A DNA stretch of 64,000 nucleotides, from NCBI GenBank assembly GCA_047967505.1, contig CM106538.1. One strand, given 5' to 3'. The notes below the pieces were generated by a model that was not told where the DNA came from, searched no databases, and saw nothing but the letters and a program-made list of their open reading frames with translations. Source of the stretch: Dipteris shenzhenensis. Lineage: Eukaryota > Polypodiophyta > Polypodiopsida > Gleicheniales. A program made the position numbers and the translations under genes. This document shows positions 25,001 to 32,509 of the stretch, piece by piece; within the stretch, counting starts at the first letter, position 1, and each line of letters starts with the position of its first letter.

Positions 25001-28000
25001 ACTTTGCACAAGCCTTAAATAAGTAGCTTTAATGCCTGTGCAAAGTATCATACCTATCAAAGACAAGCGCATAGGCTAAAAGCACACTGATGCATATATT
25101 TCTCATCTCATGTATGATGCATGGTAAGAAATATGCATTCCAAACCATGCAAATGATATCCAATGGGAGCAGAAGCCAAAGAGCAAAAAGAGTCACTATA
25201 CACTCATCCACGAGAGTAAGAGCTACAAACATCAGCACATAGGCTGGATCACTACATCCAAAAAGAACTGCCTAAACTGAGAACTATAGAGGGCACCAGG
25301 CTACTCCTCTCTCCACCTACGTGCCTTTTGCAAAAGGCTTCAGCGTGATAGAAATGAGGAAGGCTATGGCCCTCCTTTTATTCCTAGGACCGACCAACCT
25401 GAACCAGATGCCAAAAGAGATGGCCCAAAAGGACCGACCAACCCAAGAGTAGCTCTTGCCGACCTGAACCAGATGCCAACCAGATCTCGGTCTTTTGAAC
25501 CCATAGTTGCCCAAAAACCGCATTTTTGGGCACCCAAAACAGTTCGCTGTTTCCAAATCTAGAAACGGGTTTCGGACAGGTCCCCCAAAAAAAAAAGTGC
25601 TTTTGCAGTGCCTTTGGAATTTATCCAAGGTAACACATATATAGAGCAGCAATCTAAGAGCTTGTAGACACCAATGCTTAGCTATAGAAGCAAAAGTACC
25701 AGCACACACACACACCCGCCTCAACCACCAAGTAAGAACCCATCGGCGGGTAGGGCAGCTTTTGCTCTCCCTCTCCAGCCTCTCCTATTGCTCTCCTCTC
25801 ATCCTACAACCCTCGTCTCAGCCCACTGCCCCTCCTCCTTGCTCTCCTCTCTCGCATATCCTCCTTGCTCACCTCATCCCTTGTCCTCTCCTCCTCTCCT
25901 CCTTGCTCTCCTCTCCAACCTCTCCTCCTTGCTCTCCTCTCCTCCTTGCTCTCCTCAGCCATTGCCCTCTTTTCCTTGCTCTCCTCAGCCCTTGCCCTCT
26001 CCTCTCCTACTTGTTGTCCTCTCAGGCCTTGTTGTATGACATACGTATTAATAATAATTACATATATAATATATATTTTATTAACCTTACAAACCGAAAC
26101 TCCGTTTCTTCTGGTGCCCGAAACTCCGAAACACCGTTTCCTGCCCATTTTCGTTTCCCCGTTTCCGAAACTCCTGGGAACTATGTTTGAACCCCAATCC
26201 ACCTGCACTGTGTAGCCCTTTACAGCCTATAAATACGCATCTTTCCAGGCCCATAATCTGCTGCTGTTTGCAGCCTCTGGATGCTCCATAACAGCCCCAA
26301 GATAGGACAATTGCATGCATATTTCTGCCTGTCAAATCTTACCCTAGTCTACTGCCAACTATGTCCTCCTAAATGGGGGCTAACAAGAAGGGCAGTGACT
26401 ACTAAGTTCTAACAGATATACCATGATAAGACTAGAATATATCATTTTTTACAAATTAGCATGTTTTTGTGTTAAACGACCGTAAGGACAAAGGAGAGAG
26501 AAACAGAGACCAGGGAAAAAGGGGAAGACATGAAACAAACTAAGAGAAGAGAAAAATAAAAATACCTCAGTAAACAAAGCAACGCTTCTGGGTTTTGAAG
26601 ATTCTAGAAGCTATTGGGAAATGTCTGAAGATGTATGAAGGGCAAATCTTTGAAAAATGCAAAATGAAGATGAAGCAGGTTACTCAGCAGCTTACAATCA
26701 TCAGTGAAGAGACCTAAGACAAGGATTCGGTGCCCATAACGTCAAGCAGCTTAGCCGCCTTTCAAGACTTCTGTAACAAGTTTCAACTTAACAAAAAGGA
26801 CTTCGTCTATTGATCTAAGGATCTTACAGACTTGGTTGTGCAAAAAGAGCAAACTTATTACGAATTGGAAACCTATGGATGTGGAGATGAGCATGCTTTT
26901 CCATCATAAGACAGCTGGAAGAGGATACCCATCAGTCAAGTCTCTGGAGATTATGCCCCAAAGGTTTCCAAGAGGTGAAATAAGATAGGACAATATGAAA
27001 GACTTGATAAATGGACTTTATAAGGAGGAGATGGAAGGAGAAAAGCAGCAGCAATCGAATTATAGTACAGGTCATAAAGCTCTTCACTGCAAAGAGTGTG
27101 GACATTTGGCAGATGGACAAGTATGGCATACTTTTGATATTGGAGCTCAATTAATTAATTGTGGAGGGGAACCACTGGCCAAAAATACTCACAACATGTT
27201 CAATAAGCGACGGAAGAAGGCTTCCCAAATGACTGTGATGTAAGCCTTTATAATCGAAGGAGGTAAGGAAAAAAAGGCATAAGACTACTGAACGTATAGG
27301 GTGAGTAGCCTGATGGCCAAGGATTTAGCAGAGGGCCAAGGATAACATGGTGAAAACGCCATCGATCAAATACTCATTGGAAATTGATTTTTAAAAAACT
27401 CGTTACTGTGGGGACCAGAATTGGCAAAGGAGGGGTAGAGGTGAAGGATTCATTAGTGGGGAGCTAGGGGCTTAAGTACAAAGTCCATACCCAATGGTGG
27501 TGTGGCTGAAGTTGGCATGCTTCAGCTTGAAGGAGAAGCTCTCTATCAATTTATTATTGACGTTGGTAAAATGAAAAAGGTGGCCTCAAACAGACTACCC
27601 CAAAAGGCTCTAGAAGCTAGAAAAGCAGGAAGGATATCTCCGGCGATTAAGAATTGGCGACAACAGAAACGATGGATAATTATGGGGCCTAAAATGAAAA
27701 TGGCCTTCAACAAAAGGCGGTTAACCTCGTGCTCACTCAGGGGCAACAAGACTAATTAAAACGAATCTCAATGCATAAAAGAGAAAGCAGAAGGGGCATG
27801 ATCTAGCGATCACAATGGGTCAATCGAGGAAAATCAGTAGAGAAAATGCAAGGTTCCCTGTGGCGGAAAAATCGAGCAGATATCTAGAGCTGCAGCAAGA
27901 GATGTATTCTTGTATTCGCATTTGATCCCATAGGTCGTGATAGGTTTCCCAGTGAGTATTTCACTGCATTTACTCAACCAATATGCGATCTTTACAATTC

Positions 28001-28348
28001 TGAAAATATGAGATGAGACTCTGTATGAAGCAAACAGAATCAAAAACTACATTGTAGGCTGATTGGATAAATGTTTGTTGGCATTATGTTCACAAGTGTC
28101 TCGTGCTTTCGAAATCGCCCAATAGAACGGAACGTTGGAATCGTTGGAAAGATAATGCCGAATTGTTTCGTCCGAGAACTACCAGGAGGCGCATTGCATT
28201 TGGCTACGAAGCGGAATGAGAAGCAAAGAAGGGGAAAAAACGTACAAGCAATTTGTTCATGAGAGGGCGATTCCAACGAGCTGTAGAAAGCGAAGAGAGG
28301 CGACGATCGGCAGCGTTGGACGAGCAATCGCCGAGCCGCTGTCTGCAT
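3932..28348 (-). CDS. NDUFA9: Mitochondrial complex I 39-kDa subunit, 5' seven exons
   Basis: Seven exons join in phase to 639 nt (213 codons): 28348-28246, 19668-19572, 19466-19402, 19271-19186, 4450-4366, 4259-4189 and 4063-3932. The product is an atypical short-chain dehydrogenase that serves as an accessory subunit of NADH:ubiquinone oxidoreductase in the inner mitochondrial membrane, binding NADPH structurally. Visible features are an Arg-rich, acid-free presequence (residues 1-24), the Rossmann glycine motif GSTGFLG (75-81), FRGSEDSPRHLKLMGDLGQ (99-117), NVVINLIGREYETRNFSF (139-156) and IIRYIQASCLGAS (177-189). These match the plant NDUFA9 family as I recall it. All introns are GT-AG and there is no internal stop, so the gene looks functional. 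Plant homologues are about 400 residues; the C-terminal half is not seen here and probably continues past position 1. Confidence 0.9.
4189..4259 (-). CDS. NDUFA9: NDUFA9 exon 6
   Basis: 71 nt, with acceptor TTCCAG and donor GTAATG. It encodes REYETRNFSFDDVHIGISEA and on to SR, a strongly conserved family block, ending in phase 0. Confidence 0.92.
4366..4450 (-). CDS. NDUFA9: NDUFA9 exon 5
   Basis: 85 nt, with acceptor TATGCAG and donor GTCTGT. It encodes IVPIKFDPRDENSMKAAIAK then SNVVINLI, and ends one base into Gly146, which exon 6 completes. It continues exactly where exon 4 stops, which proves the 14.7-kb intron. Confidence 0.9.
5658..5894 (-). repeat. Copia A 3' LTR, 237 bp
   Basis: On the minus strand it begins TGTTGGAATTATCG right after the purine tract GCAGGGGGG and ends CTTTCGCTTTCA. 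That end matches the LTR stub beside the primer-binding site at 14870-14890 (20 of 21 bases). Confidence 0.8.
5935..6462 (-). pseudogene. Copia A RNase H domain
   Basis: An open frame of 175 codons carries the copia RNase H signature: HAYSDSDWAGYHDTRQSTSG, then SSCEAEYMA, LIDSQSAI, and the tail DNVADIFTKALP. The catalytic acidic residues (D in SDSDWAG, E in EAEY, D in IDSQSA) are present. It ends 40 bp before the 3' LTR. This is the best preserved part of the element, but upstream RT is in other frames. Confidence 0.9.
6416..7105 (-). pseudogene. Copia A reverse transcriptase, N-terminally deleted
   Basis: The frames contain KALYGLKQAPHAWYSKIDAF, the catalytic YVDDMLL (about 6880-6900), FDMSDLGMLHFYLGIQFI, and the ATPMEPGLKL and VSRY motifs. 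Upstream, the protein passes straight from the integrase C-terminal linker into QPRGFEISG, so the first part of RT, with the normal QMDVKxAF catalytic Asp, is missing (about 450 nt by family comparison). A frameshift lies near 6830. Confidence 0.85.
7105..8060 (-). pseudogene. Copia A integrase
   Basis: Pieces in several frames give the His half of the zinc domain (LWHARYGHMSYDSL), CEGCILGK for the Cys half, YYVTFIDDYSNYTWVY, EAYLKEKGITHQL, TPQQNGKAE (the catalytic Glu region of DDE), FRVFGCVPYAHV and SAESKGYRLYNP. Order and spacing fit a copia integrase core and C-terminal domain. Frame changes occur near 7040, 7400, 7490, 7660 and 7950. Confidence 0.85.
8060..8503 (-). pseudogene. Copia A aspartic protease region
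   Basis: The frame contains WYFDSGATKHITS, the DSGA active site of copia aspartic proteases, followed by the usual flap region ending in LYVLGIKKNLLSVSSLNKRG and leading to the integrase zinc domain. It is open for 180 codons. Confidence 0.85.
8476..9110 (-). pseudogene. Copia A gag, C-terminal part with zinc knuckle
   Basis: It has LNIDEIIRDSEMVTTTLNSL (the UBN2/Gag capsid region), then a basic stretch and the nucleocapsid knuckle CHYCKKPGHYIGEC (CX2CX4HX4C, about 8740-8780). The upstream half of gag lies at 13165-13638, beyond LINE A. The frame shifts near 8970. Confidence 0.85.
9258..10481 (+). pseudogene. LINE A ORF1 (coiled coil and RRM-like)
   Basis: From ATG 9258 the protein starts with a charged segment, then a long Ser/Thr/Pro-rich linker (about 9410-9730). 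After a frame change near 9775 there is a Gln/Glu-rich coiled coil (LLAEIHNIRARQAELTHYTQ), then a region like the ORF1 RRM of L1-type elements: EEAITFVTTTMGVPDHGIEG, AWHVGRDPNREQSLLIRFRD, MDEDLTPLQIEEQRVLL. Stops and frameshifts (10020-10130, 10310, 10400) break it. This is the expected RNA-binding ORF1 protein. Confidence 0.65.
10519..12264 (+). pseudogene. LINE A ORF2: endonuclease and first part of RT
   Basis: The frame is open from 10519 except for one TGA at 11644, where LINE B has an Arg codon. The endonuclease (EEP fold) has TIWNCNGTLW, YTETHQSPE, GDFNTR (about 10990), the SVVDYIMGS-like block and ADHIPIL, so all its catalytic positions are present, although the final SDH is ADH. RT follows with KDHKGLCTEFIAYGI, WTLNTITPIHKAGDP, and SNYKTIMIGHVMSKIYASIL. 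The frame stops at 12262 and RAEGQAGFRRDHGTMDH continues in another frame before a deletion. Confidence 0.8.
12265..13162 (+). pseudogene. LINE A ORF2 C-terminal remnant
   Basis: After GTMDH (about 12315) the sequence jumps to QQKQFTFTLGGSPVEIVSSY, which in LINE B lies well after the YADD box. The RT palm with YADD is therefore deleted here. The rest matches the thumb/connection region (SEIEWTRVERLQILML) and continues in broken frames to about 13160, where copia gag resumes. Confidence 0.75.
13165..13638 (-). pseudogene. Copia A gag, N-terminal part
   Basis: The ATG is at 13638 (MAHNNPNGVFEVLT). Then come KLDGTNYSLWSFMVHNIL and the capsid block KTSKAAWDILESMF, LKRELTHTHMDEGDSM. Two in-frame stops lie in the first 75 codons. 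The reading is cut at about 13165 by LINE A and resumes at 9110. Confidence 0.85.
13639..14855 (-). other. Copia A leader with GTAC repeats and a LINE insert
   Basis: Non-coding leader between primer-binding site and gag. The part at 13640-14040 is poor in G on the plus strand with repeated 'aatgccaaa'-like words. At 14060-14280 and 14677-14790 there are about 14 GTAC tetramers, mostly as CCGTAC or TGTAC. A LINE 3' end splits it at 14281-14676. Confidence 0.6.
14281..14676 (+). mobile_element. LINE 3' end fragment, plus strand
   Basis: It aligns along its whole length, in reverse orientation, with the 3' end of LINE B (14891-15279): the same ORF2 tail, a GAT-rich stretch, AGTCGACCATCGACATGACT, and a terminus AATAAACTTTCTTTCTTTC. 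It is either an independent 5'-truncated insertion or the detached 3' end of LINE A. Confidence 0.8.
14856..14867 (-). other. Copia A primer-binding site
   Basis: On the minus strand this reads TGGTATCAAAGC, one mismatch from the usual plant copia site TGGTATCAGAGC, complementary to the initiator methionine tRNA 3' end. It sits two bases inside the 5' LTR end. Confidence 0.85.
14870..14890 (-). repeat. Copia A 5' LTR stub
   Basis: Only the last 21 bp of the 5' LTR remain, matching the 3' LTR end at 5658-5678. Beyond it the sequence is the tail of LINE B, and the rest of the LTR was not found beyond LINE B, so the insertion came with a deletion or a later loss. Confidence 0.75.
15488..15748 (-). 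pseudogene. LINE B ORF2 C-terminal CCHC finger
   Basis: CVTCRRLRETEEHFIFKC gives the C-x2-C-x(8-9)-H-x4-C finger (zf-RVT type) that closes ORF2 in many LINEs. The same frame holds DYLGRGAYTH just before it. Upstream frames are broken at 15776. Confidence 0.75.
16194..17212 (-). pseudogene. LINE B reverse transcriptase, early motifs deleted
   Basis: It begins with TLFTREGVKDAVMKLHNGRA and DHEGLCTELIAYGINLLAPI; after KAGDPM (about 16985) the sequence jumps to LGYDQEVIWVVMALYERV, losing the block with GQAGFR present in LINE A. IMSTIGVKQGCPLLPTLFGL and the catalytic YADDVALLSSSAKGL (about 16680-16720) follow, then HDLKVNLGKTKVMIFNTSRA and SDTEWARVERLQVLMLSRVI. In-frame stops occur near 16665 and 16770-16870. 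Confidence 0.82.
17518..18600 (-). pseudogene. LINE B APE-type endonuclease
   Basis: Two overlapping frames joined by a frameshift at about 18138 contain SGYTWEFAYIDETRDTGGAR, VSVCYLPPETSHFARDI, GDFNARTRACQVPLLDFRD, SSVVDYIMGSPIFTSRITDF and a GADH box. It matches LINE A segment by segment, with synonymous and conservative changes. Confidence 0.82.
18691..19185 (-). other. NDUFA9: NDUFA9 intron 4, 5' part
   Basis: Between the broken end of LINE B and exon 4. AT-rich intron-like sequence with no retroelement domain seen. Confidence 0.5.
19186..19271 (-). CDS. NDUFA9: NDUFA9 exon 4
   Basis: 86 nt, with acceptor GATGCAG and donor GTAAAC. It encodes AKMGSQVMVPFRGSEDSPRH and on to DLGQ, ending in phase 0. 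The next exon is 14.7 kb away. Confidence 0.93.
19402..19466 (-). CDS. NDUFA9: NDUFA9 exon 3 (Rossmann glycine loop)
   Basis: 65 nt, with acceptor TTTCAG and donor GTATGT. It encodes IIATVFGSTGFLGRYVVQQL, the dinucleotide-binding beta-alpha unit with GxxGxxG. Confidence 0.92.
19572..19668 (-). CDS. NDUFA9: NDUFA9 exon 2
   Basis: 97 nt, with acceptor TTGTAG and donor GTTGAG. It encodes residues 35-67 and includes the family-conserved KGTGGRSSVS just before the Rossmann fold. An alternative donor (GTAAGG) five bases upstream would break the frame to exon 3. Confidence 0.9.
20076..20830 (-). pseudogene. Ty3/gypsy integrase relic
   Basis: Frames show HGQSERVNKWVEVYLRHFCQ and LAEICYSNTS (end of the integrase core), then a SPREVTYG block, and the C-terminal segment LPHQYYGHYRIIYGVGEVAY followed by QLKLPPFSRVHNVFH. 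These are the standard gypsy integrase core-to-C-terminal landmarks. Frames break at 20615 and 20400. No RT or LTR was seen nearby, so it is a fragment. Confidence 0.82.
20514..20597 (-). repeat. 42-bp tandem duplication in the gypsy relic
   Basis: Units 20514-20555 and 20556-20597 differ at one site. The duplication is in frame and repeats DGCKVTRPSTISDM. Confidence 0.9.
21038..21705 (+). repeat. Copia-type LTR, plus strand, 668 bp (putative)
   Basis: It starts TGTTAGAATAGG and ends TTGTTCTAACA right before a perfect primer-binding site. It has a TATA-like CTATAAAAGGG (about 21370) and a GTAC cluster at 21100-21190. The 5' edge is inferred from the TGTTAG start; no partner LTR was found in the window. 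Confidence 0.6.
21706..21717 (+). other. Primer-binding site TGGTATCAGAGC
   Basis: A perfect match to the plant copia initiator-Met-tRNA site, adjacent to the LTR end. Confidence 0.88.
21718..22860 (+). pseudogene. Stacked copia gag fragments
   Basis: Two short gag starts occur: AGKLNGIDYPTGRSSS (about 21880) and, after a second LTR-like end with TGGTATAAGAGC at 22159-22170, GKLDGTNYPLCKVKIQSHVV (about 22350). The second continues in broken frames with TYETTNSTEV and a LHKHITKIEV-like capsid segment to about 22860. Both are dead 5' ends; no protease or RT follows. Confidence 0.65.
22824..25170. repeat. 181-bp tandem repeat split by an LTR element
   Basis: Copy 1 begins GATGGGTATGATGCTTTTCA at 22824 and, with the LTR element and one target copy removed, runs into copy 2 starting at about 24990. 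The spacing is 181 bp. A partial third copy begins near 25165. Copies are roughly 80% alike by eye. Confidence 0.7.
22959..24938 (+). mobile_element. Non-autonomous LTR retrotransposon N1, 1980 bp
   Basis: LTRs at 22959-23253 (295 bp) and 24652-24938 (287 bp) both begin TGTTGGAGATATCATAG and end TTTCTAACA. A perfect primer-binding site TGGTATCAGAGC is at 23254-23265 and a purine tract CTGAAGGGGGG precedes the 3' LTR. The target duplication CATGG is present at 22954-22958 and 24939-24943. The LTRs have a TATA box (23118-23125). The 1.4-kb interior has no protease, integrase or RT and only short frames, so it must have used another element's enzymes. Confidence 0.92.
25171..26330. repeat. Low-complexity region, pyrimidine-rich
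   Basis: 25740-26020 is almost pure CTC/CCT pyrimidine repeats that create Ser/Leu-rich false ORFs. 25390-25490 repeats ACCGACCAACC and CCTGAACCAGATGCCAA. 26090-26185 is rich in GTTTC/GAAAC words. No gene was seen. Confidence 0.6.
26331..28040 (+). other. Unrecognised decayed coding-like stretch
   Basis: Plus-strand frames at about 26600-27240 and 27500-27760 have protein-like composition (a Cys pair in HCKECGHLADG, a Tyr/Glu-rich stretch) but are broken by stops. No family was recognised. It lies antisense inside NDUFA9 intron 1 and could be an old transposon. Confidence 0.25.
28246..28348 (-). CDS. NDUFA9: NDUFA9 exon 1 (start, presequence)
   Basis: The ATG is at 28348-28346 and the exon is 103 nt. 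It encodes MQTAARRLLVQRC and further residues, an Arg-rich amphipathic mitochondrial targeting sequence. The donor GTACGT begins at 28245. It ends one base into codon 35 (W), completed by exon 2. Confidence 0.85.
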
Positions 28349-29299
28349 GATGGATCGCTTGTTGGCGCAGAGATGAATGAAATGATGAGCAAAGAGCAAA
28401 CCTTACAGCATTTTCATCCAAATTTTTCTACTTTGAATTGAGTTTCATCCAGCATTAGAACTTCATACACAAATGGTTAGGTTTTTTTTTTTTTTTTTTT
28501 TGGAGGGGGGAGGAGGGGGGGGCCCGAAATGTAAAAAGGAAAAACTCAGAGGTACCAAAAATATGAAATTTTACAAGACTCGCTACACGCTTTATTTGCT
28601 ACCAGAACTTCTCGCCATCTCGAACTGAAAAAACACAACACCTCTAGCACCTTGCCCTTTCAGTTTGTAATCATATATGCCTACAAAGGGGATCTTCCGG
28701 ATGTACTGCAAGGAGACAGCACATACAAGATCCCATATCCGTACCTCACATGAGATGAGTCGAGTTGACAAATGGTTAGTATTTTCTGTGTTGAATGAAA
28801 ATCAAATTAAAACAAGACTACCCAAGTGCACCGTGGTAAAGCAAGTGCTTTATGGCATGCCAACTGCAAAGCCAGAGCGTTTGTTTTGTTGGGTTCCCTT
28901 ATTAATAATCTGAGAGGGGATTTAAGGGTTGTCATAATCTAAAGGTGAGATTGTCGCATCTCCTTTGGCATGCCTAGTCAAATTTTTACCTTGTTAATGC
29001 AAAAGAGAATGCGAAAGAGACGTCATACGATTTTTGGCCCTGCTAAGGGTCTATGGAGGGATGGAGAAGTTTTTTGTTAAATCGTTTAGAAGTCAGTTCA
29101 TATGGTCAAGGTGCACCACTAGGAGACAAGAATGAAGAATTTTCCAGACAAGGAACTTTATCTTGTGAAGAGATGTGCCCTTCCATATCCCCCTGCATCT
29201 CTCCATCCACCATCTTTGGCCCCTATGGAGTCCCCATAGTTGATTGCATTTACCTAACCTGATAAATTGCTCATGGCAACCCTATAAAAACAACTCAAC
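28349..29299. other. Upstream region of NDUFA9
   Basis: This holds the presumed promoter and 5' UTR (minus strand), without a clear TATA box. A T20 run (28482-28501) followed by G-rich sequence lies about 150 bp upstream of the ATG. No other gene was recognised. Confidence 0.4.
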
Positions 29300-31110
29300 T
29301 TGCCTTTATTCAATGGCTTCCCAAGTCCCCCCCTCCACATTATTGTCCTCCACATTGAGATGGGATAACATTAGTAGGCCAACAATTCTTAGGCACGCCC
29401 TGCAAAACCTATGTCATTAAAATATTTTTGAACTATTCAGTCTAAACTATGCACCAGTGCCTTGAATCAATTTCCAATTCACTTTCCTTTCATCCCAACT
29501 GTCAATCCGTCTCTTAATACCCTTCTTACGTATAGATCTAGCCCACGACAGATCAAGCCTGGCCAAAGGCTTTCCTTCCCTCTAACTAGCATGGGACTAC
29601 CAGAGACGCTCTAGTAAACTACCATCACCGCATCACCCACTCCTTCCATTCCATGTTAACAGCGACACACAGGATTTCTAGGCCCTAATTAGGCCTTGCA
29701 CACTATCTGACGTTGCAAGCTTCAAAGGGAAATCTAAAAATATTTTGTCATAATATGAGAGACCATGCCATACCCCCACTTGACCACCTTTAGCCCTATC
29801 AACATACCATCTTACACATTGACACCATGGGGCATTCCATCCAAGACTTGAGGAAGCCATTTGCCTAGAAGAGCAATGTTTCGCACGCAGACATCGGGGA
29901 TTCCAAGCACTCCCTTATCTTTCGGTGCTTTCATAAGCTCCCAGGAGATATAGTGAATTCTCATTCTTCCCTCCTCCTCAACCCACACAAACCTTCTCAA
30001 TAGCTCCTCGATCTCGTTCCAATGTGAATAGGTGCCCACAAAAGGAAAATCCATTAATTACTTGCAACACACGTCGAAAGAAGATAGGTATTAAGCTTAC
30101 GTTGAGGCCACCTTGCATCGATTGATTAAAGTATGCTTGCAAACTAATCTGCCTTAGATTCGTGACTTCTTCAAAAGCTTATGCCTCTCGATTATTTTGC
30201 CGCCACAGCTTCTCAAGAAGCTTCTCCACACCACTATATAGACCAGCCCCCCCAAAGGGCAAAAAGGCAAAGAGGGAGAGGGGAGGAGGGAAGATCGAGC
30301 GAGGAGAAGAACAAGGGAGTTGTAGGAGGGGATCAGAGAGGCCCGAAGTGAGGTGAGATACATGTGCGGAGTGCGAGGCTTAAGCAAGCGTGGCTTGCGA
30401 ATACATTAATCGCAATAAGGCTTTACACCGTTGCTGCTGCAAGAACATGCTTTACTAAGATGCATCTTGCATTCCAACCCAGAGCAATCCCTGACCAAAC
30501 TCTCAATTTCTCCTTGAATTTGCTCAAAAACCATTCAAACCTTTGTTTCAAACTTTAGACCTATTGGAGCTCCCAGATACTTGATTAAGCATCCCCTATC
30601 TATCCACTTGATGGTCAGATCCTTTTCCTAGTTCACCGGAATCTATCCTGAGTCCAAACTCTTTTGGCCAACTACAGCATGATCCCAATGCTAGACCAAA
30701 TGAGTTCAATATACCGAACATATTCCCTACCTAATGCTGATCCTCCTGTGAGAAAACCAGCATATCATCTACAAACATTTGTAGGCACAATTGCCCACCA
30801 TTGGGAAGGCAAAGACCTGCAATTAGCCCCTGCTCCACACCCTTTTTTACTAAATCCATTAGGAAACCGTACAAAAGGCAAACAAAAGTGGGGCCAAAGG
30901 GCAATCTTGCCTTACTGATGTCTTCAGACTGTAGCATCCCACCACACCTCCATTAATGCACAAAATAGGAGAAGCATTCCCAAGCAACATGCTAACCATC
31001 CTTATGAAGCCTTCGCCAAAGCCCAACTTCCTTACACCCTCAAGATAAAATCCCACCTTATTCTATCATATACTTTATCTAGGTCAAGACTAAACAAAAC
31101 ACATTTATGT
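29300..31110 (-). mobile_element. L1-type LINE relic C, minus strand
   Basis: RT landmarks in order on the minus strand are FSLDLDKVYDRIRWDFIL (about 31040-31095), VRKLGFGEGFIRMVSMLLGN, a RQDCPLAPLLFAF block, LCLPNGGQLCLQMF and FVDDMLVFSQ (catalytic box, about 30750). After a gap with a purine-rich insert (30240-30330) come the L1 C-terminal block IEELLRRFVWVEEEGRMRIH, YISWELMKAPKDKGVLGI and NIALLGKWLPQ, and a WRI-like segment to about 29500. Frameshifts are frequent. No endonuclease was seen. Confidence 0.8.
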
Positions 31111-31303
31111 CTTGAGTTACACATGCATAACAAGGCCTGTAGAGACATTGAGCACATTCTCAAAAATAAAATCTTGTCTCACTGAGTTTTAGGTTTAGGC
31201 TTTTGTCTTTTTGTGAGGGTCCTAAATGATTTTGTCACTTTGTGTGGATTAATTTTTTGGCCTTACATGAGAGGTAGTGAATTATTTTGTCATTGAGCTT
31301 CTA

Positions 31304-31530
31304 TGACACCACCTTTATTAAAAGCATATGAAATGACGGTCTCTTGCCAAAATGGCCACATCACCACTCATATTTAATAGCACCACCTTTACTAAAAGCA
31401 AATGAAATGAGGGTCTCTTGCCAAAATGGCCACGTGCCCACTCATTTAGCTTTTATGACACCACCTTTATTAAAAGCATATTAAATGAGGGTCTCTTGCC
31501 AAAATGGCCAGATCCCCACTCATATTGAAT
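31304..31530. repeat. 76-bp tandem repeat, three copies
   Basis: Copies start at about 31304, 31380 and 31457. Each has CACCACCTTTATTAAAAGC then GGGTCTCTTGCCAAAATGGC, with small differences. Confidence 0.85.
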
Positions 31531-32509
31531 GGCATATCCCCTCTTTCATCTCTTTTCAATCATCTACCTTTCTCCATATTCATTCAATTTTACTAGCATT
31601 TTTCTCTTTCCCTTTTGTAACCTTTTGTTTCCCTTTTATGAGTTATTGGAAAATTTTATAATAATATTTATCCAAGCTACTTTACATTTTCTCTAAATGG
31701 GGACTTAGTAATTGTGCCACCTTGTTGAAAGCAAGGCCATAGTGGTGACTTCAGCATAGATATCTCTCAAAAAACACCACAACCAACAAATCCATGATGG
31801 ACTACTTTCACTTTAGAATTCAAAGAACCAAGTTACTCATTCGCATAATGAAGAGACCATTGCATTGCATACATTTACACATAATACACACTAACACTTA
31901 CACCTACAATAACATTCTAAAAGGCAGGGCCTTAGTGGGACTCCCACCTTGTTTGAATGGATTTGGGAGACTAAAAGGCTTAATTTAGATAATTTTTTTC
32001 AAATTACATGTGGAAATTCATAAATAAAAGAGTTCAATCCCCCACTATCAACAAGAGTGCATGTATGCACACAAGCATTGGCTTTGGCTTCTTATGAGGC
32101 TCTATCAATTAAGGTTCTATCGAAAATAAATTTAACAAAGACACGACACAGGGTCCATTAAGGCCTGATCCTCCCTTCAAATGTCAGAGGTAGTGCTTTA
32201 ATATTGCCTTGGTGATGTGCAAAGATTTGCGCCTTTTGGAAATTGAAGCCCAACGAATACATGAATAAGACTACGCTCAAAAGAGCTGATAACTCATCCT
32301 TGGTTGCAACCTAAATAATATTATGTCGTGGACTACAACCATATGAAATATCATCCTTCGATCTTGCATCCCATGTGGCATCTCTATTGTTGATTTCAAA
32401 ACTTATTTGCATCGAGAACATGCATCAAAAGAGACAAATGTTGTAAGAATTCAGGCTAAAGCAACATTGATAATATTAGAGTCTAATAGTATCGACTAAG
32501 TACTTTATT
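31531..32509. other. No gene recognised
   Basis: AT-rich sequence with only short frames. Confidence 0.4.

Larger units (their letters stand above)
19669..28245 (-). other. NDUFA9: NDUFA9 intron 1, 8.6 kb
   Basis: Donor GTACGT at 28245 and acceptor TTGTAG at 19669. It carries a gypsy integrase relic, copia LTR and gag fragments, a complete non-autonomous LTR element and tandem repeats. 19740-20070 shows nothing recognisable except two copies of a phrase near TATAGGGGCTTAATGTTCGA (20014-20053). Confidence 0.85.

Noticed and set aside
25674-26215. Pro/Ser/Leu-rich ORFs on both strands
   Set aside because: Produced by the pyrimidine-rich tract at 25740-26020; overlapping frames on both strands are equally open.
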